This document shows positions 1-5,367 of a stretch of DNA of 6,813 nucleotides, in pieces. Made by a program: the position numbers and the translations under genes. The stretch covers positions 1 through 6,813 of the forward strand of contig JAJRYI010000243.1 in NCBI GenBank assembly GCA_024275815.1, given 5' to 3'. The notes below the pieces were generated by a model. That model made no database searches. It saw only the letters and a program-made list of their open reading frames with translations, and was not told the origin of the DNA. The stretch is from Actinomycetes bacterium (GTDB taxonomy: Bacteria > Actinomycetota > Acidimicrobiia > Spongiisociales > UBA5794). Position 1 is the stretch's first letter. Each line of letters opens with the position of its first letter.

Positions 1-1263
1 GAGGTACTCGCTGAGGGATGCTGCATGGAGCGTCGCGATCTTGGCGATACCGGCAACAGCGAGCAGGGGACGCAGCGGCTCGGGGCTACCGAGACCTGCC
101 GGGTTCCATCCACCGGCGTACGCCGCCAGAGCGTCCCAACCGTCTGTTGGGAACGGCAGCGTGTAGCCGATCGCGGGGAATCCGTCGGACCAGATGTTGC
201 GTGCAGACAACAGTACGAACAGGACTGCGAGAACGCCCACGACGAAGGCCGGCTGGCGGACATCGCTCCCGATCGTCTCGAGTGAGAGCCTGTCGTCCCC
301 GGGGAGGCGGCGGCGCAGCGCAGCCATCATCTCTGCGACCAACCGTGACATCTTGACGCTTCCCCGTCGCTGGAACCGGAACAGTTCCGAGTCCGTGGCG
401 ACGTCACCTTTTCGCGCGCGCCCGCGAGCAGCGATGGTGCCGGGAAGGTGAACGACGTTCCATCCCCACGACAGCACCCAGTCGAACACGAGCCATCGAC
501 CGAGGAAGATCGACAGGATCATCTCGACGAAACCGACGAAGAAGTCGACGAGGAGCACCCAGGCGAGCGTCAGCAGGCTGTACGCCTTGATCATGGATCG
601 AATGCGGCTCGCTTCACCTCGCCACCGTGGTCGGTCCGTGATCTCGTCATCGAGAACGACTTCGGAAGCCGGTGTGATCGCGACGACGGCCCCCTTGAGC
701 CTGGCCCGCTGGCCGAGGTCGATGGCTGCGGCGAGTGGCGTCATCGTCTCGTCTATCCCACCGATGCCGTAGAGAAGGTCCCTGCGTACGAGCATCGAGA
801 CGCCAGATACCGCAGCGACCTCGCGCACAACGTCGTACTGACCCTGGTCACGCTCGGATCGATCGAGTCCGGTGTAGGGAACGTCGAAGACATCGGTGAC
901 GAGACCGATCGACTTCAGGACGTCGCCGTGCTCCCCGATGACCTTGGAACCGATGATCCCTGCGCCCATACGATCAGCGTCCGAGATCAACGCCATCAGA
1001 GCGTCGGGTGCCGGGGCGGCTCCCTCGCGCAGGATCCACAGATACTGGACGGATGGATCGAGTGACTCCATCAGTTCCGAGAACGACGAGACCCGTGTGA
1101 CCGTCTTCGAGGACGCCGGCGTGTCGCTGCCACCGACGATGACGATGTTCGTTGGCTCGTACACTTGCCCGGCAAGGGCCGAGAACGAAGTGTCGATCCC
1201 GCCGGAGTCATCGGCGATGAGAGCAACGGTGACCGTTGCCTGGCGGGTTGGCATCATTGACAT
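1..1263 (-). CDS. GT2-like membrane glycosyltransferase, N-terminal part (C-terminus off the left edge)
   Basis: This is an open minus-strand frame of 421 codons with no stop before the window edge. The start is ATG at 1263 (or the in-frame ATGs at 1257 and 1254); an in-frame stop at 1282-1284 rules out a longer start. Residues about 10-205 look like a GT-A family 2 domain: beta strands VTVALIADD and NIVIVGG, LWILREGAAPAPDAL at 75-89, DQGQYD at 139-144, then MLVRRDLL and GGIDE at 157-172 and DLGQRARLKG at 182-191. Hydrophobic segments at about 227-258 and 338-354 are membrane spans. A W-, P- and G-rich stretch (about 376-400) begins the part that is likely extracytoplasmic. Large proteins of this build occur in actinobacteria and are thought to act in cell-envelope polysaccharide assembly; the sugar and acceptor are unknown. 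The usual DD of the first acidic motif reads EG (80-81) and the DDxD of the second reads AAID (179-182), so this domain may be inactive. No clear ribosome binding site is visible. Confidence 0.85.
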   Translation of the reverse strand, partial: MSMMPTRQATVTVALIADDSGGIDTSFSALAGQVYEPTNIVIVGGSDTPASSKTVTRVSSFSELMESLDPSVQYLWILREGAAPAPDALMALISDADRMGAGIIGSKVIGEHGDVLKSIGLVTDVFDVPYTGLDRSERDQGQYDVVREVAAVSGVSMLVRRDLLYGIGGIDETMTPLAAAIDLGQRARLKGAVVAITPASEVVLDDEITDRPRWRGEASRIRSMIKAYSLLTLAWVLLVDFFVGFVEMILSIFLGRWLVFDWVLSWGWNVVHLPGTIAARGRARKGDVATDSELFRFQRRGSVKMSRLVAEMMAALRRRLPGDDRLSLETIGSDVRQPAFVVGVLAVLFVLLSARNIWSDGFPAIGYTLPFPTDGWDALAAYAGGWNPAGLGSPEPLRPLLAVAGIAKIATLHAASLSEYL

Positions 1264-1288
1264 GTGAGGTGCATTCTGGGGTCATATC
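1257..1288 (+). promoter_or_regulatory. Candidate promoter for the cofD-cofE operon
   Basis: A perfect TTGACA hexamer lies at 1257-1262, overlapping the first codons of the divergent glycosyltransferase gene. Weak AT-rich candidates for a -10 box follow at 1282-1288 (TCATAT or CATATC, each 3 of 6 matches, spacer 19-20). Transcription starting some 6-10 bases further on would leave only a very short leader before the GTG at 1309, and would exclude the upstream GTG at 1264 as the translation start. The -35 match is seen directly; the promoter assignment is inference, weakened by the poor -10 box and long spacer. Confidence 0.3.
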
Positions 1289-1308
1289 GGCGATACAGCA
1301 ATCATCGG

Positions 1309-2232
1309 GTGACACTGCTCGCCGGGGGGGTCGGCGGAGCCAGGATGGCCCGCGCACTTCGCTCGGTACTCGATCCTGGCCGTCTCACCATCGTGGTGAA
1401 CATCGGTGACGATACCGAACGATACGGCGTTCGTGTGTCTCCTGACCCCGATACGGTGCTCTACACCCTCGCAGGGGTTCAAGGCCCCGCCGGTTGGGGT
1501 CGACGCGACGACACGACTGGCGTGATGGAACAGCTCGAAGCGTTCGGCATCGACACGTCCTTCACACTCGGAGATGCGGACCTCGCCATGTGCCTCACAC
1601 GGACCATGCGGCTCGCCGCGGGTGTCCCGCTGTCAACGATCACGATGGATCTCGCGAGAAGCCTCGGGGTGAGCGACGTCGAGATCCTCCCCGCGACCGA
1701 TGATCTCCTGCGTACCTTCATCCAGATACGAGACGGCCGTTGGTTGGAGTTCCAGGAGTACTTCGTCGACCGGGGCCACGCCGACGAGGTGCAGGCCGTT
1801 GCCTACCACGGGTCCGTCGAGGCAGTACCCGCGCCGGGGGTCATCGAGGCCATCGCGTCGGCAGACACCCTGGTGCTCGCCCCGTCGAACCCTCCCCTGT
1901 CCATCTGGCCGATCCTGGCGGTCGAGGGGGTGACGGACGCGGTACGCGAACACGACAACACGGTCGCCGTCAGCCCCCTGTTCGGTGGTGCTCCGCTGAA
2001 GGGTCCCGCAGACGCGGTGATGCGCGGCATCGGGTTGTCACCGGGCACGCGAGGGATCCTCGAGGCGTACGCCGGGTATATCACGCAACTGTTCATCGAT
2101 GAGCAGGATCGTGCCGACATCTCCCTGGGTCCCGAGTTCGACGTGACGGTGATCGCCGCCGACACGCGTCTGGGAGGGGCCGACCGGGGAGCGGGGTTCG
2201 CGATCAGGCTGCTCGAGGAGACGGGACGATGA
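1309..2232 (+). CDS. cofD: 2-phospho-L-lactate/enolpyruvate transferase, coenzyme F420 biosynthesis
   Basis: CofD (FbiA in actinobacteria) transfers a phospho-C3 unit from a guanosine-diphosphate-activated donor to the deazaflavin Fo. The product is F420-0 when the donor is lactyl, or dehydro-F420-0 when it is enolpyruvyl, as shown for mycobacteria. Family motifs, counted from GTG 1309, are GGVGGARM (6-13), NIGDD (31-35), SPDPDTVLYTLAG (44-56), GWG (62-64), GDADLA (88-93), SNPPLSIWPILAV (193-205) and SPLFGGAPLKGPA (222-234). At 307 residues it matches the usual 305-330. I chose GTG 1309 because family members begin a few residues before the GGVGGAR loop. An in-frame GTG at 1264 would add 15 residues (MRCILGSYRR...) that do not look like the family. 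Neither start has a clear ribosome binding site, so a leaderless or near-leaderless message is possible. The stop overlaps the cofE start by 4 bases. The frame is intact. Confidence 0.95.
   Translation: MTLLAGGVGGARMARALRSVLDPGRLTIVVNIGDDTERYGVRVSPDPDTVLYTLAGVQGPAGWGRRDDTTGVMEQLEAFGIDTSFTLGDADLAMCLTRTMRLAAGVPLSTITMDLARSLGVSDVEILPATDDLLRTFIQIRDGRWLEFQEYFVDRGHADEVQAVAYHGSVEAVPAPGVIEAIASADTLVLAPSNPPLSIWPILAVEGVTDAVREHDNTVAVSPLFGGAPLKGPADAVMRGIGLSPGTRGILEAYAGYITQLFIDEQDRADISLGPEFDVTVIAADTRLGGADRGAGFAIRLLEETGR
2215..2220 (+). promoter_or_regulatory. Ribosome binding site of cofE
   Basis: GAGGAG lies inside the last cofD codons, 8 bases before the ATG at 2229. It supports that start and translational coupling across the ATGA overlap. 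Confidence 0.6.
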
Positions 2233-2927
2233 CCAGGGTCGAGATCTTCGGCATCGATGGAATCCCGGAGATCCAGCCCGGGGACGACCTGGTCGGGCTC
2301 ATTCTCACCGCGCTCGAGGGCTGCGGTGTGACGCTGATGGCGAACGACGTCGTCGTCGTCACCCACAAGGTCGTCTCGAAGCAGGAAGGCCGCGTCGTCG
2401 AGATCCCCACCCAGGATGCGTACCGTGCACTCGTCGAGGACGAGTCTGTCAGCGTCCTGCGAAGGCGTGGCGATCTCGTCATCGCCAGGACCCGCCACGG
2501 ATTCATCTGCGCCAACGCCGCCGTCGATCGGTCCAACGTCGCCGAGGGATACGCGTTACTCCTCCCCATCGACCCCGACCGTTCCGCTCACCGGATCCGG
2601 ACGCTCATCTCACGATCTGCCGGCGTCGAGGTCGGTGTCGTGATCACCGACACCTTCGGTCGCCCCTGGAGGAGAGGGCTCGTGGACGTGGCCATCGGGG
2701 TGAGCGGTATCTCCCCGATCCTCGACCTCGTTGGGACCACCGACACATACGGCAACGTGCTCAACGTGACCCAGGTCGCCGTCGTCGATGAGATCGCTGC
2801 GGCAGCAGATCTCGTGATGGGGAAGGCTTCAGCGATACCGGTAGCGATCGTACGCGGCCTTTCCCTTGCTGGAGAGGGGCGCGCCGTCGACCTGGTTCGA
2901 CCGGCAGATGAGGATCTGTTTCGTTGA
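2229..2927 (+). CDS. cofE: Coenzyme F420-0:L-glutamate ligase, stand-alone
   Basis: CofE is a GTP-dependent ligase that adds L-glutamates to F420-0 through gamma linkages, giving the charged tail of mature F420. The 232-residue protein covers the whole ligase domain: GIPEIQPGDDL (11-21), THKVVSKQEGR (45-55), GDLVIARTRHGFICANAAVD (81-100) followed by RSNV, TDTFGRPWRRG (140-150), GNVLNVTQVAVVDE (175-188) and VMGKASAIPVAIVRG (196-210). These are the loops that hold GTP, metal and the F420 phosphate in characterised CofE enzymes. It ends right after the ligase domain. Mycobacterial FbiB is about 450 residues and carries an extra C-terminal FMN-binding nitroreductase-like domain, which is absent here, so this is the archaeal-type architecture. 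It is the second gene of the operon and overlaps cofD by ATGA. The frame is intact. Confidence 0.96.
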   Translation: MTRVEIFGIDGIPEIQPGDDLVGLILTALEGCGVTLMANDVVVVTHKVVSKQEGRVVEIPTQDAYRALVEDESVSVLRRRGDLVIARTRHGFICANAAVDRSNVAEGYALLLPIDPDRSAHRIRTLISRSAGVEVGVVITDTFGRPWRRGLVDVAIGVSGISPILDLVGTTDTYGNVLNVTQVAVVDEIAAAADLVMGKASAIPVAIVRGLSLAGEGRAVDLVRPADEDLFR

Positions 2928-2968
2928 TCGACGGTATCTGAACAACCCGGGTCTCCGACTGGGAACTG
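2928..2968. other. Convergent intergenic gap, no clear terminator
   Basis: These 41 bases separate the converging ends of cofE (plus) and the epimerase gene (minus). I looked for a GC-rich hairpin followed by a T-tract on either strand and saw none. Termination may be factor-dependent or lie inside the opposing gene. Confidence 0.5.
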
Positions 2969-3916
2969 TCACCTGTGAACGGTGAACTCCTTGAACCAGT
3001 CCACGGTCAGGGCGAGGCCCTCTTCGAGAGGAGTCCACGGCTCCCAACCGAGATGCTGTTGGGCAGCCGATGCATCGAGGCACGACCGAAGCTGCTCGCC
3101 CCGCCGCGCTGCGGCCATCAGCGGGGCCACGTCGCTGCCGGTCGCCTCCACGATGAGCTCGTACAGCTTCAAGACCGACGTCTCGAGTCCCGTCCCGATG
3201 TTGAGATACCGGGACCCGCCGATGCGTGCGGCCCGCACCAGTGCGTCGGCAACGTCTTCGACGAACACGAAATCTCGGGTCTGGGTCCCGTCGCCGAAGA
3301 TGGTCGGTGTGCGTCCTGCCAGGAGGTCGCCGATGAAGATCGACACCACCCCTGCTTCACCGTGTGGATCCTGGCGAGGCCCAAAGACGTTGGCGAAGCC
3401 GAGCGATACGTAGTCGAGGTCGTACGTATCTCCGTAGTAACGGAAGTACTCCTCGACGATGTACTTGGACACGCCGTAGGGAGAGGCGGGACGGCGCTGC
3501 TGGGTCTCGGGCGTCGGGATGTTGAACGTATCACCGAACGTGGCTCCCCCCGACGATGCGAAGACGAACCTCTCTGCGTCGCAGTGGCGGGCAGCTTCGA
3601 GCATGTTCAGCGTACCGAGCACGTTCACCCTGGCATCGAAGACGGGGTCGGCAACCGATGCGCGCACATCGATCTGAGCTGCGAGGTGGAAGATGGTCTC
3701 GGGCCTGAAGTCACGAACGAGTCCGACCACCTCGTCCGCTGTGACATCGATCTGATGCATGGTCACGTTGCCTCGTGCCCTGGCATCTTTGAGGTTGGCG
3801 AGAGATCCCGACGAGAGTGAGTCGACGACGAGTACGTCGTGCCCATCGTCGATCAGGCGATCGACGAGGTTCGAGCCGATGAATCCGGCACCACCGGTGA
3901 CTACTGAACGAGGCAT
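2969..3916 (-). CDS. NAD-dependent sugar-nucleotide epimerase/dehydratase (UDP-glucose 4-epimerase-like)
   Basis: This is an extended short-chain dehydrogenase/reductase of 315 residues, the normal length for small GalE-like epimerases. The NAD-binding glycine loop is TGGAGFIG (7-14), an acidic residue that would bind the adenosine ribose ends strand 2 (VVD, 30-32), and FHLAAQIDV is at 76-84. The catalytic set is SSG (121-123) with YGVSK (Y147, K151). The substrate-domain motif FANVFGPRQDPHGEAGV (174-190) and GDGTQTRDFVFVEDVADA (208-225) are typical of UDP-hexose 4-epimerases and their uronic-acid relatives. It probably interconverts sugar nucleotides for surface polysaccharide; the exact sugar cannot be read from the sequence. 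ATG 3916 is preferred because GAGAGGG lies 7 bases upstream. A GTG at 3922 would overlap the preceding stop (GTGA) but has the purine run only 1 base away. It follows the hydrolase-like gene by 2 bases, implying one transcript. Confidence 0.9.
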   Translation of the reverse strand: MPRSVVTGGAGFIGSNLVDRLIDDGHDVLVVDSLSSGSLANLKDARARGNVTMHQIDVTADEVVGLVRDFRPETIFHLAAQIDVRASVADPVFDARVNVLGTLNMLEAARHCDAERFVFASSGGATFGDTFNIPTPETQQRRPASPYGVSKYIVEEYFRYYGDTYDLDYVSLGFANVFGPRQDPHGEAGVVSIFIGDLLAGRTPTIFGDGTQTRDFVFVEDVADALVRAARIGGSRYLNIGTGLETSVLKLYELIVEATGSDVAPLMAAARRGEQLRSCLDASAAQQHLGWEPWTPLEEGLALTVDWFKEFTVHR

Positions 3917-3918
3917 GG

Positions 3919-4563
3919 TCACACCCTCTCTGGGAGGTGCTCGCCGAAGAACGAGAGCACACGGTCCAACGTATCTGCAGCGTAGGTGTCGTCGTACCCA
4001 TCAGCGTCGTCGTCCCACCAACCTGCCGGGGCATCGGGGTACACGACGAAGGTCGTCAGTGGAAGGTCGGTGCGCCTGGTAAGCGTTGCGTCGGCGTCGG
4101 ACTCCTCATCGCCCCTGCTCCCGATGTACAGCGTTGCGACGTTGGCCGACCGCAGGTCCTCCGTGACGATCTCATCGAAGGTCGTTGCCACCCCCGCAAC
4201 GGCTGCTACGCCACCACCGGTGGCTGCGTGGGCTGCCGCATCGTAGATACCGCGACCGAAGGCAAGGGTGCCGTAACCCAGCTGAGCGTTCGACCAACGT
4301 CCCGTCGGATCGGAGATGAACCCGACCAGCTTCATCGCGATCGCCTGGTTGACCTCGTGATCGGCGGTCAGGTCGGGGGCGAGCGCAGCGATGGAGTGGC
4401 GGGCGAACACCCGACAGATGTTCTTCACGGCAGACGTCGGGACGGAATCGGGTCCGAACACGATCACGGTCGGCCACTGCCCGATCGCGTCGGGGCGGGC
4501 GAGGTATCCGCCGAACACATCCGGCCCTGCCGGGATGCTCGTGGAGCCGTAGATGATCTCCAT
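3919..4563 (-). CDS. Dienelactone hydrolase-like alpha/beta-fold protein, probably without the usual catalytic residues
   Basis: The protein has 214 residues from ATG 4563, close to the family's 220-250. Hallmarks of the dienelactone hydrolase fold run in order: GGYLARP (18-24), the strand WPTVIVF (30-36), then CRVFARHSIAALAPDL (50-65), which matches the usual helix plus aLaPdL strand. The strand YIGSRGD (146-152) could carry an acid residue, followed by TFVVYPDAPAGW (171-182) and a final helix RVLSFFGEHL (201-210). The nucleophile elbow, normally G-x-C-x-G or G-x-S-x-G, reads AFGRG (101-105), with Gly where Cys or Ser should be. The usual YPGAxHGF reads YPDAPAGW, with Ala 180 in the His position. 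It may be a non-catalytic binding or structural protein, or use other residues. There is no signal peptide or membrane span, so it is cytoplasmic. The start is supported by AGGTGAGG 5 bases upstream; an in-frame GTG at 4590 would add 9 residues. It lies between birA and the epimerase gene. Confidence 0.8.
   Translation of the reverse strand: MEIIYGSTSIPAGPDVFGGYLARPDAIGQWPTVIVFGPDSVPTSAVKNICRVFARHSIAALAPDLTADHEVNQAIAMKLVGFISDPTGRWSNAQLGYGTLAFGRGIYDAAAHAATGGGVAAVAGVATTFDEIVTEDLRSANVATLYIGSRGDEESDADATLTRRTDLPLTTFVVYPDAPAGWWDDDADGYDDTYAADTLDRVLSFFGEHLPERV
3924..3930 (-). promoter_or_regulatory. Ribosome binding site deciding the epimerase start
   Basis: GAGAGGG on the minus strand is 7 bases before ATG 3916 but only 1 base before the alternative GTG 3922. 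It therefore favours the ATG, and it sits inside the last codons of the upstream gene. Confidence 0.55.
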
Positions 4564-4568
4564 CGTGC

Positions 4569-4576
4569 CCTCACCT
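4569..4576 (-). promoter_or_regulatory. Ribosome binding site deciding the hydrolase-like start
   Basis: AGGTGAGG on the minus strand is 5 bases upstream of ATG 4563. The alternative GTG at 4590 has AGAGGGG only 3 bases away, and the longer N-terminus is not typical of the family, so ATG 4563 is preferred. Confidence 0.5.
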
Positions 4577-4620
4577 GTCTGGACGGCCACAGGCCCCTCT
4601 CTTGATGCGTGACGGAGAAT

Positions 4621-5310
4621 CTAGCGTTCCCTGTGGGTGTGCACCTCTCCGGCAGTGATAACGGTGTGTCCCAGGTCTGTGGCAACGATCAACCCGCCGT
4701 GCTCATCGATCCCGATCCCGCGCCCGGTACCTCCCTCCCACGACACGGTTCGGCCCACCGTCCAGGACCGCTCGAGGTAACGGTCACGGGGCCACGCCCC
4801 CGGCCCCCGTTCGAGGATCACGAGCAGTGCCTCGACCCAGCCCACCGCCATCTCGAGGGCGATATCGGGACCGGGGTCGTCGTCGTACACCGACCCAGCG
4901 AACTGCGGTGGCTGTGGCCACCAGAGGTTCACGCCACAACCAACGGTGACCGTCGAGCCTGCCGCTTCGACCAGGATGCCTGCGATCTTCGACCCATCGA
5001 TCAAGAGATCGTTCGGCCACTTGATCAGCGATGCTCGCCCGCTCAGCGACTCGATCGTCTCGGCGAGGGCGACCGCAGTGCACAGCGTGATCAACGGCTG
5101 GTGCGGATCGGGCCAGTCACTTGGAAACGAGAACGACGAGAACACAGCGCGGTCCGGTTGCACCCACGTCCTTCCCATCCTCCCGCGCCCTGCGGTCTGT
5201 CGCTGAGCGACGACGAGGGTCGGACGGAGGTGCTCGAGATAGGTCGACCTCGCCACATCCTGCGTCGAGTTGCAGGATGCAACGCTCACGATGTCGTAGG
5301 GTGTAGCCAA
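4621..5310 (-). CDS. birA: Biotin--[acetyl-CoA-carboxylase] ligase, lacking a DNA-binding domain
   Basis: This ligase activates biotin with ATP to biotinyl-5'-AMP and transfers it to the conserved lysine of biotin carrier domains in carboxylases. The motifs are complete: NSTQ (14-17), the biotinyl-adenylate loop GRGRMGR (41-47) in AQRQTAGRGRMGRTWVQP, IKWPND (96-101), catalytic K108 in SKIAGILVEA (107-116), and VGCGVNL (123-129). A small beta-rich C-terminal domain follows (about 183-222: VGRTVSWEGGTGRGIGIDEH and onward). At 229 residues it contains only the catalytic and C-terminal domains. There is no N-terminal helix-turn-helix, so it should not act as a biotin repressor. The start is TTG 5310, with GGAGAG 5 bases upstream and the expected distance to the NST motif. 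Divergent from it, 57 bases away, is a biotin-dependent carboxylase subunit, which fits its role. It is likely the first gene of an operon with the hydrolase-like and epimerase genes. Confidence 0.95.
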   Translation of the reverse strand: MATPYDIVSVASCNSTQDVARSTYLEHLRPTLVVAQRQTAGRGRMGRTWVQPDRAVFSSFSFPSDWPDPHQPLITLCTAVALAETIESLSGRASLIKWPNDLLIDGSKIAGILVEAAGSTVTVGCGVNLWWPQPPQFAGSVYDDDPGPDIALEMAVGWVEALLVILERGPGAWPRDRYLERSWTVGRTVSWEGGTGRGIGIDEHGGLIVATDLGHTVITAGEVHTHRER

Positions 5311-5315
5311 AGCGG

Positions 5316-5321
5316 CTCTCC
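5316..5321 (-). promoter_or_regulatory. Ribosome binding site supporting the TTG start of birA
   Basis: GGAGAG on the minus strand lies 5 bases before TTG 5310, which makes this rare start codon credible. Confidence 0.55.
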
Positions 5322-5357
5322 AAGAGTCAGACAGAACACAACACCGCCGAGCCTACC

Positions 5358-5364
5358 GGGAGGA
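5358..5364 (+). promoter_or_regulatory. Ribosome binding site of the carboxylase beta gene
   Basis: GGGAGGA, a strong Shine-Dalgarno match, ends 3 bases before GTG 5368 (GGAGG core 4 bases away). It fixes this GTG as the start; no other start codon nearby fits the family N-terminus. Confidence 0.7.
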
Positions 5365-5367
5365 CCG

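Larger units (their letters stand above)
5311..5367. promoter_or_regulatory. Divergent promoter region between birA and the carboxylase gene
   Basis: All 57 bases between the two divergent starts must hold both leaders, and the promoters probably extend into the coding ends. I see no strong sigma-70-type pair. The best weak candidate for birA is a TAGGCT-like -10 on the minus strand at 5355-5350, with TTGCTC at 5382-5377 but a spacing of 21 bases. No clear operator palindrome is visible. The assignment rests on gene layout. Confidence 0.4.

Noticed and set aside
448..1065. Plus-strand open frame of 205 codons
   Set aside because: It is antisense to the glycosyltransferase gene, rich in D, E, R and H with no family-like motifs, and explained by the high-GC codon pattern of the opposite strand.
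1264..1308. Longer cofD start at GTG 1264
   Set aside because: The added 15 residues are not family-like, there is no ribosome binding site, and a candidate promoter overlaps this stretch.
2344..2361. GTC/GAC trinucleotide run that resembles a microsatellite
   Set aside because: It encodes the DVVVVTH strand of CofE, a conserved part of the enzyme, so it reflects codon choice.
1803..2498. Minus-strand open frame of 231 codons spanning the cofD/cofE junction
   Set aside because: It runs antisense across two genes with complete family motifs and shows no motif of its own.
2969..2985. Short inverted repeat TCACC/GGTGA as a possible terminator
   Set aside because: The 5-base stem lies in the last codons of the epimerase gene with no T-tract after it; chance is enough to explain it.
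2975..3820. Plus-strand open frame of 281 codons
   Set aside because: It is antisense to the epimerase gene, whose complete catalytic and NAD-binding motifs leave no doubt about the coding strand.
3937..4605. Plus-strand open frame of 222 codons, as long as the hydrolase-like gene opposite
   Set aside because: The minus-strand product has clear alpha/beta-hydrolase features, a good ribosome binding site and operon spacing; the plus-strand product has no recognisable motif.
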